DNA of 64,000 nt from Paraburkholderia sp. BCC1885 (GCF_900996235.1 NZ_CAAJGM010000111.1:124001-188000), one strand, 5' to 3'. Positions 45,054 through 55,265 are shown, numbered from the stretch's first letter. Notes: generated from the letters alone by a model not told the origin. Numbers and translations are program-made.

Positions 45054-47276
45054 TCAGGCACTCAGGTATTCCTGCACCGCTGCATAGCTGCGGTCGTAGC
45101 CGCCACGGGCGCGTTGCGGCATGGCGTTGAAGATGCCGCCCTGCACGTGTACGCCGGCCGCTTTCAGGCGCTTTAACGAATCGGCGATTTCGCCTTCGCT
45201 ATGCACGCCCGAACGCATCACAAAGAAGGTCGAACCGGCGTAGCCGCCGATAATCGACGCATCGGTCACGGCCAGCACCGGCGGCGTATCGATCAGGATC
45301 ACGTCGTAGCGCTTGGCAAGACCGTCGAGATATTGCGGCAGGCGCGGCGACATCAGCAGTTCCGACGGATTCGGCGGACGGCGGCCGCAGCAGATGAAGC
45401 TCAGGCCGTCGACACTGGTCGAGCGGATCGCCTCTTCCAGCGAGATCTGGCCGCTCAGCAGTTCGGACAAGCCGTTTTCCTGCGCGCCGCCCACGTAGCG
45501 TTCGAGCGCGCCACGCCGCATGTCGCCGTCGATCATCAGCACGCGCTTGCCCGAATGCGCCAGCAGCACGGCGAGATTGACCGTCAGGAAGCTCTTGCCG
45601 ACGCCCGGCATCGGGCCCGTCAGCATGACGATGCGGTTGCGCGCATCCATCATCGTGAACTGCATGGATGTGCGCAGGCTACGCAGGCTTTCGATGCAGA
45701 CGTCCTTCGGTTTGGCGTCGGCCAGCACCGAACGCAGACGGTTGCCGCCGCGCACGAACGAATTCTCGAGCACCGCCTGCTCGGCGGACAGCGGCACCAG
45801 GCCATAGATCGGCAGATGGAACATGCGCTCGACGCGGTCCGGGTCGTCAATGCCCTTGAGCATATTGCGGCGCAGGAACACGAAGCCGGTGCCGGCAATC
45901 AGGCCCAGAATCACCGCCGCCGAAAGAATCAGCACCTTCTTCGGCTTGACCGGTGTGCCCGGACGCAGCGCCTCATCGACGATATGCACGTTGCCGCCCG
46001 TGCCGACCCGCTGCACCGACAACTCCTGCACGCGATTGAGCAGCAGCACATAGATGTCTTCCGCCACCTTGGCGTCGCGCTGCAACTGCACGGCCTTCAC
46101 TTCCGTGGCCGGCAAATCGCGGAAGCGGTCGCTGTACTTGTCACGCTGCGCTTCGAGCTCGGCCATCTGTTCGCGCGAGGCCTTGATGAGCGGATGCTCG
46201 TCGCCATAACGCTCCTGCAGCGCCGCGATCTGCAGGCGCAGAGCGGAAATCTGCTGTTCGTAGGTGACGCTGCCTTCCAGATAGACCTTCGCTTCGTCGC
46301 TCGCGTTGATCGAGCCGGACTGGCGCTGATACGCCGTCAGCGCGGCTTCCGCACGTTCGAGGTCGCCCTTCAGGCGCGGCTCCTCGCTCTTGAGGAATTC
46401 GAGCGTCTTGTTGGTGTCGGCCTGCTTGGCGGCGATGTGCTGGCGCAGATACGACTCGGCGAGCGCATTGGCCACCAGCGCGGCATGCGCCGGGTCCTTG
46501 TCTTCGAGCGAGATTTCGATCACGCCGGTCTGCTTGCCCTGCTCCTCGACCTTGATCGCCGACTGGAAAGCCGTGATCGCATCGAGGTCGTTGGCCCGCA
46601 TCACCGTGAACTGCGTGCCGGGACGGGCCACGAGTTTGTTGACCAGAATCGTCACGCCGCCACCCTGCGCGGTTTGCCCCGTCGCACCGCGCAAGAGCAG
46701 CGCGCCGTCGGGCGAACGCAGTTCGTACTGCGTATCGGATAGCGCGGTCAGGGTCATCTTCTTGCCTTCGAGCGCGGGCACCACCTCGACGCTGTCGACG
46801 TCGGCCAGCTCGCCGCCCCACGCGTAGCTCGTGAGACCGAGCCATGGACGGCCCGGCACGCCCGGCGTGGCAAGCCGCGCCGCGAGGCTGCCGAGCAGCG
46901 GAATGGTCTTCGGTTCGACCGAGAAATTCAGCTTGCACTGCTGAACCACCGGCCCGACGACGCCGCGGCTCTTGATGATCTCGATCTCGGCGTCGGTCGG
47001 CAACGACGTCTGGGGCGACGAAATCACCGCCCCGGTTTGCGTCTGCGTGAGGGCCTGCGAGGTGTTATCGGACATCTCCACCCGCACGTACGCGTCGGCC
47101 GAATAGGTCGGCTTGGCGACGAAGCAGTAGAGCGCGGCCATCGCGGTGATCGCCACCGCGATGGCGATCAGCCACCAGATGTCGTCGAGAATCACCTGTA
47201 GCAATTGACCGAGGACAACGTCCTCTTCTTCGGTCCTGGCCGGCAAGGCCATATGAGGATTTACTTGAGTGCTCAC
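45054..47276 (-). CDS. bceF: Bacterial tyrosine kinase / polysaccharide copolymerase
   Basis: 740 residues, inner-membrane Wzc-type protein controlling chain length and export. Wzz domain with two membrane helices (about 35-57 and 455-475) flanking a coiled-coil periplasmic region. The cytoplasmic kinase has Walker A GPMPGVGK at 554-561, Walker A' with Asp583/Asp585, and Walker B with Asp663. The C-terminal tail has three tyrosines (727, 731, 737) as autophosphorylation sites, fewer than in Wzc. GTG 47276 with GGGA is preferred over ATG 47252. Partner of BceD and BceE. Confidence 0.95.
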   Translation of the reverse strand: MSTQVNPHMALPARTEEEDVVLGQLLQVILDDIWWLIAIAVAITAMAALYCFVAKPTYSADAYVRVEMSDNTSQALTQTQTGAVISSPQTSLPTDAEIEIIKSRGVVGPVVQQCKLNFSVEPKTIPLLGSLAARLATPGVPGRPWLGLTSYAWGGELADVDSVEVVPALEGKKMTLTALSDTQYELRSPDGALLLRGATGQTAQGGGVTILVNKLVARPGTQFTVMRANDLDAITAFQSAIKVEEQGKQTGVIEISLEDKDPAHAALVANALAESYLRQHIAAKQADTNKTLEFLKSEEPRLKGDLERAEAALTAYQRQSGSINASDEAKVYLEGSVTYEQQISALRLQIAALQERYGDEHPLIKASREQMAELEAQRDKYSDRFRDLPATEVKAVQLQRDAKVAEDIYVLLLNRVQELSVQRVGTGGNVHIVDEALRPGTPVKPKKVLILSAAVILGLIAGTGFVFLRRNMLKGIDDPDRVERMFHLPIYGLVPLSAEQAVLENSFVRGGNRLRSVLADAKPKDVCIESLRSLRTSMQFTMMDARNRIVMLTGPMPGVGKSFLTVNLAVLLAHSGKRVLMIDGDMRRGALERYVGGAQENGLSELLSGQISLEEAIRSTSVDGLSFICCGRRPPNPSELLMSPRLPQYLDGLAKRYDVILIDTPPVLAVTDASIIGGYAGSTFFVMRSGVHSEGEIADSLKRLKAAGVHVQGGIFNAMPQRARGGYDRSYAAVQEYLSA

Positions 47277-47356
47277 AATTCGATCCCGGTTGGTCGCCGC
47301 GGGTCCTCGTCCGCGCATTGTTTCGCACAGCCGAGGACCGTTGGCAGGTCAGGCGC

Positions 47357-48529
47357 CTAGTTCGTCATTTCCTTGATGTAGAACACCGACTGGATAGCCG
47401 GCAGCACCTGCTGGATGACGCGGTTGAAGGTCGTCGAAAGCGCCGTGCCGACATACACCACGTCCAGCGGCTGCAACTGGAACTGCGACGACAGCATGAT
47501 GGCGTTCGGCTGAGTCATGTCGAGCCGATACACCTCCGGCGTGGTCGGATGGTCTTTCATGCCGCGCAGCACGTAAATCTGGCGAGGGTTCGCGTCGGTG
47601 TCGAGAATCCCGGTGGCCTGCGTGAGCGCGTCGGCAATGGTGAGCTTTCCTCTCAGCATCGACACCGTCTGCGGGGTTTTCACCTCGCCCATCACGAACA
47701 CGCGGCTATCGACGCGGTCCGGCACGTTGACGATGTCGCCCGGCTGCAGCATCACGTTCTGGCTCGTATCGCCGCGGTCGAGCACGCCGTTGGCGTCGAG
47801 CACATAAAGCTGGTTGTTGCGCGTCAGCCGCACGCGCTGGATATCCGCAATCGACGTACTGCCGCCCGAACGTGTGATCGCATCGACCAGCGTGAGCGGC
47901 ACGTCGCTGATGGCGAGCGGCCCCGGCGACTTCACTTCGCCGGTCACCTGCACCTTCTGGCTGCGGAACGACAGCACCCGCACGTCCACCTGCGGATTGC
48001 GGATGTACGGCACGAGACGCCGCGTCAGTTCGCTGCGGATGTCGCTCACTGTCTTGCCGCCCGCCTGCATGCGTCCGACGAACGGGAAGAAGATCGTGCC
48101 GTCCGGTGCGACGGTCTGACCATACGGATCGGCCTGGCCCGGCAAAGCGGTCGTGTACGGCTGCTGCACGGCGCCAGCGAGGGTCTGCGTGGTGTTGTCG
48201 CCGGTGGAGAGCGTGCTGCCGTTCGGCGTCGTCAGTTCAGGGTGATCCCACACGGTGATGCCGAGAATGTCCTGCGGCGCCACGTGATACACGTATTGCG
48301 ACGTATCGCTGTAGCGGCTCGGCGGCAGCGGATGCTGCTGCGCGGCCGCCTGCTGCGCCTGGGCCATGACGAGATCGGAATCGATCAGATGGACCGGATA
48401 GGTTTCGGCCGGCTTGCTCGGCGATTCCTCTTTCAGACTGGAGGTGTCGAGATAATTGCCGGGTGCGGTCGCGCAGGCCGACAAAAAAGCCGTCAGCAAA
48501 AGAGCAGCAGTGAGATTTCGTTTCAGCAT
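47357..48529 (-). CDS. bceE: Outer-membrane polysaccharide export lipoprotein (Wza family)
   Basis: 390 residues. Lipobox FLSAC with Cys19 gives a lipoprotein. A Poly_export domain (YHVAPQDILGITVWDHPELT, FFPFVGRMQAGGKTV) is followed by two SLBB domains (VQVTGEVKSPGPLAISD and VFVMGEVKTPQTVSMLRGK) and an amphipathic C-terminal helix, the expected outer-membrane pore of Wza. It forms the export channel for the polymer with BceF. The gene overlaps the end of bceD by 7 bp. Confidence 0.95.
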   Translation of the reverse strand: MLKRNLTAALLLTAFLSACATAPGNYLDTSSLKEESPSKPAETYPVHLIDSDLVMAQAQQAAAQQHPLPPSRYSDTSQYVYHVAPQDILGITVWDHPELTTPNGSTLSTGDNTTQTLAGAVQQPYTTALPGQADPYGQTVAPDGTIFFPFVGRMQAGGKTVSDIRSELTRRLVPYIRNPQVDVRVLSFRSQKVQVTGEVKSPGPLAISDVPLTLVDAITRSGGSTSIADIQRVRLTRNNQLYVLDANGVLDRGDTSQNVMLQPGDIVNVPDRVDSRVFVMGEVKTPQTVSMLRGKLTIADALTQATGILDTDANPRQIYVLRGMKDHPTTPEVYRLDMTQPNAIMLSSQFQLQPLDVVYVGTALSTTFNRVIQQVLPAIQSVFYIKEMTN

Positions 48530-48984
48530 ATTTTTTTCAGCCATTCCATGACCAGGTGTTCGATGAGCACGAGGCTCTCGCGATACTCGGTTTCCGCGCC
48601 TCCGTGCGGATCGGTGACATCGGAGTCCTGCCACTGGCCGAGCGGATACACCTTGCCGCGCGACACCGGATCGAGCGCCTCGACGTCTCTGACCTGACGG
48701 CGCTCGGTCACCAGCACCAGATCGGCGTCACGCACGATCTGGCGACTCAGGCGTCGCGAGTAGTGGATACCGGAGGCGACGCCGCGCTCGGCGAGCAGGC
48801 GCCGCATCACCGGATCCATGCCGTAGCCGTCGACGGCGCGGATGCCCGCCGAATGAAACCGGATTGCACGCCGTGGGTCTCCTGCGGCGCCCGTGGCGCT
48901 GTGCTGACGTGCCTTGAACAGCATTTCCGCGGCCGGCGAACGGCACACGTTGGCGTGACAGACAATCAGAACGTTGGCGAACAT
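48523..48984 (-). CDS. bceD: Low-molecular-weight protein tyrosine phosphatase
   Basis: 153 residues. Catalytic loop VCHANVCRSP with nucleophile Cys9 and Arg15 (C-x5-R) and the general-acid DPHG near residue 129. Full family length. It should dephosphorylate the tyrosine tail of BceF; cycles of phosphorylation and dephosphorylation are required for polymer export in related systems. AAGGAG precedes ATG 48984. It sits between bceC and bceE in one operon. Confidence 0.95.
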   Translation of the reverse strand: MFANVLIVCHANVCRSPAAEMLFKARQHSATGAAGDPRRAIRFHSAGIRAVDGYGMDPVMRRLLAERGVASGIHYSRRLSRQIVRDADLVLVTERRQVRDVEALDPVSRGKVYPLGQWQDSDVTDPHGGAETEYRESLVLIEHLVMEWLKKIC

Positions 48985-49004
48985 AGGCGAACTCCTTGTC
49001 AAAC

Positions 49005-50429
49005 TCACTGCGCGGTGGCGGCCGCGCCGGCGACCTGCTGCGCGCCGCGCGCCGACGCACCGGGCTGGGCGTGCTGGCGGCCGATGGCGTGATATTCGAT
49101 GCCGAGTTCCTGCAGCGTTTCGGGCTCGTACAGATTGCGGCCATCGAAAATCAGCGGTGTTTTCAGATGCTGTTTCAGGCTGCCGAAATCAGGACTCTTA
49201 AAGACTTTCCATTCCGTCAGGATCACCAGCGCGTCGGCGCCGCGCGCCACGTCCATTTCCTCGCTCTCGAAGCTAAGCCGCGCGTGCTGTTGCGGTGCGT
49301 GCTGCAGATCGAGCGCGAACACGCGCCTCGCTTCGTCGACCGCGACCGGGTCGTAGGCTTTCACGCGCGCCCCGCGTCGCAGCAGTTCGGCAATCAGCGG
49401 GCGGCTCGGCGCTTCGCGCATGTCGTCGGTATTGGGCTTGAAGGCGAGGCCCCAGACGCCGAAGGTGCGGCCCGCCAGATCGTCGCCGAGACGGGTGACG
49501 ATCTTCTCCGCGAGAATCTTCTTCTGCGTTTCGTTGACGGCTTCGACGGCTTCCAGAATGCGCAGGTCCGCGTGATGCTCGACGGCGGTGTTGATAAGCG
49601 CCTGCACGTCCTTCGGAAAGCACGAGCCGCCATAACCGCAGCCGGCGTACAGGAAGTCGTAGCCGATGCGCGGATCCGAGCCGATGCCGCGCCGCACTGC
49701 TTCGATATCGGCGCCCACGCGGTCCGCGAGATTCGCCAGTTCGTTCATGAAGGAGATGCGCGTGGCCAGCATCGCGTTGGCGGCGTACTTGGTGAATTCG
49801 GCCGAGCGCACGTCCATGTACAGCGTGCGTTCGCGGTTGCGGTTGAACGGCGCGTAGAGGCGCTTCATCAGTTCGCGGGCCTTTTCGCCCGGCACGTCTT
49901 CGTCGCAGCCGAGCACGATGCGATCGGGCCGCGTGAAATCTTCGACCGCGGCGCCCTCTTTCAGGAACTCCGGATTCGATACCACCGAGAACATATGCTG
50001 CGCGCCACGCGTGGCCAGCTCCTCGGCGATCGCGCTGCGCACCCGCACGGCAGTGCCGACCGGCACGGTGGATTTGTCGACGATCACCTTGAAGCCGGTC
50101 ATATGGCGGCCGATATTGCGCGCGGCGGCCAGCACGTATTGCAGATCGGCCGAGCCGTCTTCGTCGGACGGCGTGCCCACCGCGATGAACTGGATGTCGC
50201 CGTGCGCGACCGCCGCGGCGACATCGGTCGAAAACGTCAGGCGCCCTGCCTTGCGGTTGCGCGCGATGATCTCCTGCAGGCCCGGCTCGTGGATCGGTAC
50301 GCCGCCGCCGTTGAGCACGTCGATCTTGCGCTGATCGAGGTCGAGACAGAACACGTCGTTGCCGATGTCGGCAAGACAGGCACCTGTCACGAGGCCCACA
50401 TAGCCGCTGCCAATGATCGTCACGTTCAT
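49005..50429 (-). CDS. bceC: UDP-glucose 6-dehydrogenase
   Basis: 474 residues, oxidises UDP-glucose to UDP-glucuronate with NAD. NAD-binding [12 protein letters not shown] at 5-16; catalytic Cys270 in [28 protein letters not shown] and [17 protein letters not shown] follow in family order. The last 25 residues are Ala/Gln-rich and non-conserved. It supplies the glucuronic acid of cepacian. Second gene of the leftward operon; a strong hairpin separates it from bceB. Confidence 0.96.
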   Translation of the reverse strand: MNVTIIGSGYVGLVTGACLADIGNDVFCLDLDQRKIDVLNGGGVPIHEPGLQEIIARNRKAGRLTFSTDVAAAVAHGDIQFIAVGTPSDEDGSADLQYVLAAARNIGRHMTGFKVIVDKSTVPVGTAVRVRSAIAEELATRGAQHMFSVVSNPEFLKEGAAVEDFTRPDRIVLGCDEDVPGEKARELMKRLYAPFNRNRERTLYMDVRSAEFTKYAANAMLATRISFMNELANLADRVGADIEAVRRGIGSDPRIGYDFLYAGCGYGGSCFPKDVQALINTAVEHHADLRILEAVEAVNETQKKILAEKIVTRLGDDLAGRTFGVWGLAFKPNTDDMREAPSRPLIAELLRRGARVKAYDPVAVDEARRVFALDLQHAPQQHARLSFESEEMDVARGADALVILTEWKVFKSPDFGSLKQHLKTPLIFDGRNLYEPETLQELGIEYHAIGRQHAQPGASARGAQQVAGAAATAQ

Positions 50430-50465
50430 GAATTACACCTCGGAGATTTGAAGGGTTCTGAATCT

Positions 50466-50490
50466 GGGCGCCGGCGTCATGCCGGCGCCC
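50466..50490. other. Intra-operon hairpin between bceB and bceC
   Basis: Arms GGGCGCCGGC and GCCGGCGCCC (50466-50475, 50481-50490) with a 5-nt loop, very stable. In the operon's transcript it lies in the 115-nt spacer after the bceB stop. On that strand no T-run follows, so it is probably not an efficient terminator; processing or protection from 3' decay is possible. Confidence 0.65.
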
Positions 50491-50544
50491 GCTTTTGCGT
50501 GTCTGTGTTCGGAAATCGAGTCAAGCCAATGCTCAGGACGGTGC

Positions 50545-51942
50545 TCAATACGCATTGCTGCCCACGAAGCCCTTCCAGAAAGTCAGTACAACGATCTTGA
50601 TGTCGAGCCAGAACGTCCAGTTCTGCATGTAGTACAGGTCGAGCTTCACACGTCCCATCATCTTTTCGATGCGGTCGGTTTCGCCCCGATAGCCGTTGAT
50701 CTGCGCCCAGCCGGTGATGCCCGGCTTGATGCGGTAGCGGTGCATGTAGCCCTTCACCAGGTCCTTGTAGATGTCGTCGTGTTCGAGCGCGTGGGGCCGC
50801 GGTCCCACCACCGACATCTCGCCGCGCAGCACGTTGATGAACTGCGGTAGTTCATCGAGGCTGGTGCGGCGCAGGAATGCACCCACTGCTGTGATGCGCG
50901 GGTCGCGCCGGGTCGCCTGAGTGATCTTGCCGGCCGCCTCCGCGTGCACTTTCATCGAGCGGAACTTGTAGATCTCGAACTGGTTGCCGTCGATGCCCTT
51001 GCGCTTCTGCCGGAAAAACACCGGTCCCGGCGACGACAGCTTGACCATCACCGCGATGACGAGCATCAGCGGCGCGAGCGCGGTGAGCGCACCGAATGCG
51101 AACACGCGATCGAACACGCGCTTGGGCAGCACGCGCAGATCGGTGATCGGCGAGGCGGCGAGGTTGATGGCCGGCACGCCGAGCAGATCGACCATCGGCT
51201 GGCTGAAGAGCGTGAGGCTGCGCACGTCCGGAATGAAACGGATGTTGACGAAGTCGTTGCGCAACTCCATCACGAAACGATGGATGGTCTTTTCCTTCGA
51301 GATCGGTAGCGCGAGCCACAACTCGCGGATCGCACGATCGCGCACCAGCTGGATCATCGCGGCGAAATCGCGCTCTACCGGCACGCCCTCGACCGACTCG
51401 ACTGCTTCGGGATCCTGATAAGGATCGATCGGGCCGTCTTCGTCATACACCACCAGCGGGCTGAAGCCCGCTTCCGGGCGGCTGCGCATCTGCTCGATCA
51501 GAAACTTGCCGTAGGGCGCGCCGCCGACGATCGCCACCGCCTTGTGATTGAAGCCCTCGCGGCGGATGCCCTTGAGCACCGAATAAACCAGCGCCTTGGT
51601 GACCATCAGCAGCACGATGGCCGCCGCCGCCCAGTACAGCAGCCACAGGCGCGACAGCAGGTCGGAGCGGTGCAGGCTGAAGCTGATCAGCACGCCGGTG
51701 GTCTCCACGATCACCCACGCGCCCGAGACGCGGAACAGCAGGTCCATGAGCGCCTTGCCGCGCCACGACTGATAGATCCCCAGCGCGGGAAAGAACACCA
51801 CCACCAGCAGGCAGTCGAACGCCAGCGAGACGCTCTGCACATCGTCCAGCCAGACCCATTGCCCGTTATGCACGGCCGCGGCAAGCAGCGCGGCCAGCGC
51901 GACCATGGCGATGTCGATGATTCTCGATAGAACGCTCAGCAT
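50545..51942 (-). CDS. bceB: Undecaprenyl-phosphate glucose phosphotransferase
   Basis: 465 residues, starts repeat-unit assembly by transferring glucose 1-phosphate from UDP-glucose to undecaprenyl phosphate. Four or five N-terminal helices, a Rossmann-like central part ([18 protein letters not shown]), another membrane segment, and the catalytic sugar-transferase domain with [51 protein letters not shown] and [20 protein letters not shown] precedes ATG 51942. First gene of the leftward operon, divergent from bceA. Confidence 0.96.
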   Translation of the reverse strand: MLSVLSRIIDIAMVALAALLAAAVHNGQWVWLDDVQSVSLAFDCLLVVVFFPALGIYQSWRGKALMDLLFRVSGAWVIVETTGVLISFSLHRSDLLSRLWLLYWAAAAIVLLMVTKALVYSVLKGIRREGFNHKAVAIVGGAPYGKFLIEQMRSRPEAGFSPLVVYDEDGPIDPYQDPEAVESVEGVPVERDFAAMIQLVRDRAIRELWLALPISKEKTIHRFVMELRNDFVNIRFIPDVRSLTLFSQPMVDLLGVPAINLAASPITDLRVLPKRVFDRVFAFGALTALAPLMLVIAVMVKLSSPGPVFFRQKRKGIDGNQFEIYKFRSMKVHAEAAGKITQATRRDPRITAVGAFLRRTSLDELPQFINVLRGEMSVVGPRPHALEHDDIYKDLVKGYMHRYRIKPGITGWAQINGYRGETDRIEKMMGRVKLDLYYMQNWTFWLDIKIVVLTFWKGFVGSNAY

Positions 51943-52561
51943 GCGCTGCACCTCAGATCGTCAGTCAAGTTCCATCCGTGAAGTAGGCGGGCGTGCGCAC
52001 CGCGGGAAAAACATCGGCTACCGGCATTCATTTCGGGCCGCTGCGTAATTACCAATGAAGCTGCCAATGAAGCGGCGCTTTAGTTCGGCAAACCCATTCG
52101 GAATCGAAAAACTGCATGAGTGAATACCCGTACAGCCTAGATAAGGCGGTATTAAAATTCGCGCCGCAAGATCGCAAAATATCTCAAATTGTATCGGTCA
52201 TATTTGCCGATTTTTTTTGTGATTTTTTCGGCAAATGTTGCTTTGCAGCATGTTTTTTACGGGCCGGAAACCTTCCGCCACGACGATATCCGCCGGTTTT
52301 CGGGCAAAACCTTGCACGCAGTGAGATTTCGACGTGCTGCCCCTTTTTTCAGCACTCTGCCGCAGTGCAAAATTCCTCGCCATTTTTCGATGATTATTTT
52401 TTAATTTTTTAGATGCCCTGCAATAAAAGCGAAATTATTCAGCCTGTTCGGATACCGCTTTACGATTAATTTTTCAAAGACTTCGATTAACGATCTTTTA
52501 TTGCTTATTTACGCCGTGATAAAACTCGAAGCACTCACCCAGCCCCGAGGAGTACATCACC
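51943..52561. promoter_or_regulatory. bceB/bceA divergent promoter region
   Basis: 619 bp without a gene, clearly AT-richer than its surroundings from about 52100 to 52500, with several T-tracts that suggest intrinsic bending. It contains a dyad ATTTGCCGA/TCGGCAAAT at 52202-52210 and 52228-52236. The left arm extends into AAAAAATCGGCAAATA on the minus strand, also found upstream of bceS. It must drive both bceA and the bceB-K operon. I see no JUMPstart/ops element. Confidence 0.7.
52201..52236. promoter_or_regulatory. Inverted pair of TCGGCAAAT boxes in the bceB/bceA promoter region
   Basis: Nine-bp arms separated by 17 bp, the left arm with a T8 tract on its inner side and the right arm preceded by a T6 run. 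The minus-strand reading of 52201-52216 equals the 16-mer at 25893-25908. Spacing of about 26 bp centre to centre would put both half-sites near the same DNA face less one half-turn. Binding is inference. Confidence 0.55.
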
Positions 52562-54082
52562 ATGACAGCAACGGTTACGGCGTCCGTCGCCGACACCCGG
52601 CCAGACACCGCCGCACCCCTGAAGGTCAAGCTGAAGGTTCATCCCGTCATTCTGGCGGGCGGCTCCGGCACCCGCCTGTGGCCCATGTCACGCGAGCAAT
52701 ATCCGAAGCAGCTGATTGGCCTCCTCGGTGCCGACTCGCTGCTGCAGTCCACCACGCGCCGCCTCGACGCGCTCGACGCCGGGCATCCGCTCGCCGATCA
52801 GCTGATCGTGGTCGCCAATGAAGAGCATCGCTTTACCACCGCCGAGCAATTGCGCACCAGCGGCAAGCCGAGCCGCCTGATCCTCGAACCCGCCGGACGC
52901 GATACGGCGCCGGCCTTGACGGTGGCGGCGCTGTCGATTGCCGCTCAGGACGAAGACGGCATCATGGTGGTGATGCCCGCCGACCACGCGGTCACCGACG
53001 TCGAAGCCTTCCACGCCGCGGTCGCCGCGGGCGTGCAGCATGCGCACGAAGGCCATATCGTCACCATGGGCATCGTGCCGACGCACGCGGAAACCGGCTA
53101 CGGCTACATTCGCCTCGGCGCCCCGCTCGGCCAGGTGGGCGCGCTCGACGCCCACAAGCTCGACCGTTTCGTCGAGAAGCCGCACCTCGAACTCGCGCAG
53201 CGTTACGTCGAATCTAAGGAGTACTGGTGGAATAGCGGCATCTTCATCATGCGCGCCTCGACGTGGCTTACCGCCATCGGACATTTTCAGCCGGCGATTC
53301 TCGCCGCCTGCGAAGCGGCCGTTGCCGGCGGCACGGCCGACGGCGATTTCTTCCGCCTGCAGCGCGAAGCATTCAGCGCCTCGCCGTCCAATTCGATCGA
53401 CTACGCGGTCATGGAACAGCTCGGCGGCGATCCTTCGGTTGCCGCGGGCGTGGTCGTGCCGTTGCGCGCGGGCTGGTCCGATGTGGGTTCATGGGATGCC
53501 ATCTGGCAGATCCTGCCCAAGGACGGCGCCGACAATGTGGGGCGCGGCAATGTGATGTTCGAAGGCTCGGCCTCGACCTTCGCGCATTCCGAAGGCAGGC
53601 TGATTGCCTGCGTAGGCACCCAAGATCTCGTCATCGTGGAGACGGCCGACGCCGTGCTGGTGGCCGACAAATCGCGCGTGCAGGACGTGAAGAAGATCGT
53701 CGGCCGGATTCGCGCCGAGGGCGGCGCGCTGGCGGCGAACCATCGCAAGGTTCACCGTCCGTGGGGCCACTACGATTCGGTGGACAGCGGCGAGCGCTTC
53801 CAGGTCAAACGCATTGTCGTCAATCCGGGCGGGCGGCTGTCGCTGCAAATGCATCATCACCGCGCCGAACACTGGATCGTGGTGCGCGGCACGGCACTCG
53901 TCACGCGCGGTGAAGAGCGTTTCATCGTCTCCGAGAACGAATCGGCCTACATTCCGCTTGGCACGACTCACCGCCTCGAAAATCCAGGCAAGATGCCGCT
54001 GGAAATGATCGAGGTGCAGTCCGGCTCCTATCTCGGCGAAGACGACATCGTGCGCTTCGACGACACCTACGGACGACAGTGA
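52562..54082 (+). CDS. bceA: Bifunctional mannose-1-phosphate guanylyltransferase / phosphomannose isomerase
   Basis: 506 residues, type II enzyme that interconverts fructose 6-phosphate and mannose 6-phosphate and makes GDP-mannose. N-terminal nucleotidyltransferase LAGGSGTRLWPMSREQYPKQ at 31-50 with FVEKP further on; C-terminal cupin isomerase RPWGHYDSV near 399 and zinc-binding QMHHHRAEHW at 429-438. Stand-alone head of bce-I, divergent from bceB. The GAGGAG site precedes ATG 52562. GDP-mannose feeds both mannose and, through BceN, rhamnose. Confidence 0.96.
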   Translation: MTATVTASVADTRPDTAAPLKVKLKVHPVILAGGSGTRLWPMSREQYPKQLIGLLGADSLLQSTTRRLDALDAGHPLADQLIVVANEEHRFTTAEQLRTSGKPSRLILEPAGRDTAPALTVAALSIAAQDEDGIMVVMPADHAVTDVEAFHAAVAAGVQHAHEGHIVTMGIVPTHAETGYGYIRLGAPLGQVGALDAHKLDRFVEKPHLELAQRYVESKEYWWNSGIFIMRASTWLTAIGHFQPAILAACEAAVAGGTADGDFFRLQREAFSASPSNSIDYAVMEQLGGDPSVAAGVVVPLRAGWSDVGSWDAIWQILPKDGADNVGRGNVMFEGSASTFAHSEGRLIACVGTQDLVIVETADAVLVADKSRVQDVKKIVGRIRAEGGALAANHRKVHRPWGHYDSVDSGERFQVKRIVVNPGGRLSLQMHHHRAEHWIVVRGTALVTRGEERFIVSENESAYIPLGTTHRLENPGKMPLEMIEVQSGSYLGEDDIVRFDDTYGRQ

Positions 54083-54158
54083 ACCCTGCAGTTTGTCACT
54101 TGCTTTCTATGCGGATCCTGCGGCGGTTGCTCCTACCGTCCGCGGGTTGCTCTTTGGC

Positions 54159-55265
54159 TCATCCTGCGTGGGAAATGAGCTCTGAAGCCGTCGGGAATCG
54201 TTCGGCTGTGTCCGTCGTCACTTCGCCGGGATAGCGGCGCAGCGGCGCCCGCAACGAGCCCGTCAGCGGCGCGCCGATGGGCTTCGCGACGAGACCGACT
54301 GTCGGCACTCCTGATGATCCGTTGACCTGATTGCCTGGCGGCACGTCGACGCGCACTCCTGCCGACACGACCGTGGGTGTATTCGGCATGGTCCGCGCGG
54401 GCGGCAGGGGGCGTGGGTGGGCATCCGGCATCGGTGGCGGAGTCGGCGCTGCATTCGTCACCGGGGCCTGCCGGTCGATCCATTGACGCGCCCATTCCAG
54501 CGCGTATTCCCGCGCGTCGTCCGGATTCGCGAAACGTGGGCCGACGAGGCCGGAACGCTCGACGCGACGGCCATCGTGCTCGATCTCGGCCCAGGCGCGA
54601 TACATCGCATTCGGCACACGCTCGGCCGTCACGTAGATCACGTAACCGGGACGATCGACGATCTGCGTGCCGCGCGCCGCGACGCTCATGGGCAGCGGAC
54701 TGCGCGGATAATCGCGCTGCGGCGTCACACCACCCAACACGGCCGTGCGGCTGACGGGCGGCTCGGCGCGCGGCGCGGCTTCATGCGGCAGCGCGCCGGA
54801 CAACTGACGCGTCATGTCGGCAAGCGGATCGAGCGAGCGCCAGCCGTTGGTGACGCCGGCAGGCGTCTGCCACGATTCGGGGCTCTTCCAGCTCACGCCG
54901 CGCAGGCTGTCTTCGCGCGCGGCCGCCGCCTCCGGCTGCACAGCAGGCTTCGCCGCCACCGGCTGCGAAGCCTGCGGGACGTAGACGAAGGTACGTCCCG
55001 TTTGCGACAACAGGCTGACCATCTCGGCGAGCGTGCCGTTCAGTTGCCATTCTTCAAAACGGCGCCGGCAGGTTGGACCGGACGGATAGCGCCCCGGCAG
55101 TTTCGACCAGGGCTCGCCGGTTGTGAGTATCCACAGGACGGCGTTCGCCACGACACGTGGCTCGGCGCGCGGCCGGCCGCGTCGATTCAGACGGACCGCC
55201 GGCTCATCGGAAACAAGCGCCGCCAGCAGCGCCCATTCGTCATTGCTTAGCTCATCGAAAAACAT
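54159..55265 (-). CDS. IS402-type transposase N-terminal domain fused to a proline-rich tail
   Basis: 368 residues. Residues 1-90 (FFDELSNDEWALLAALVSDEP, RGRPRAEPRVVANAVLWILTTG.PWSKLPGRY, TCRRRFEEW) are the DNA-binding domain that begins IS5/IS402-family transposases (DUF4096). The DDE catalytic domain is absent; instead come a polar linker, a short domain near 205-270 (GYVIYVTAERVPNAMYRAWAEIEHDGRRVE) and a Pro-rich tail. Good ribosome site GGAG before ATG 55265, and codon use like chromosomal genes. It looks like a domesticated, intact gene rather than a remnant. It is convergent with bceA. Function unknown; DNA binding is likely. Confidence 0.75.
   Translation of the reverse strand: MFFDELSNDEWALLAALVSDEPAVRLNRRGRPRAEPRVVANAVLWILTTGEPWSKLPGRYPSGPTCRRRFEEWQLNGTLAEMVSLLSQTGRTFVYVPQASQPVAAKPAVQPEAAAAREDSLRGVSWKSPESWQTPAGVTNGWRSLDPLADMTRQLSGALPHEAAPRAEPPVSRTAVLGGVTPQRDYPRSPLPMSVAARGTQIVDRPGYVIYVTAERVPNAMYRAWAEIEHDGRRVERSGLVGPRFANPDDAREYALEWARQWIDRQAPVTNAAPTPPPMPDAHPRPLPPARTMPNTPTVVSAGVRVDVPPGNQVNGSSGVPTVGLVAKPIGAPLTGSLRAPLRRYPGEVTTDTAERFPTASELISHAG

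Noticed and set aside
52228..52245. Sigma-54 promoter in the bceB/bceA gap
   Set aside because: GG and GC doublets are not at the required 10-bp spacing.
51943..52561. JUMPstart/ops antitermination element
   Set aside because: No GGCGGTAG core correctly placed on either strand; only a loose similarity near 52145.
54159..55265. Intact insertion sequence
   Set aside because: No DDE catalytic domain and no terminal inverted repeats or target duplication seen around the gene.
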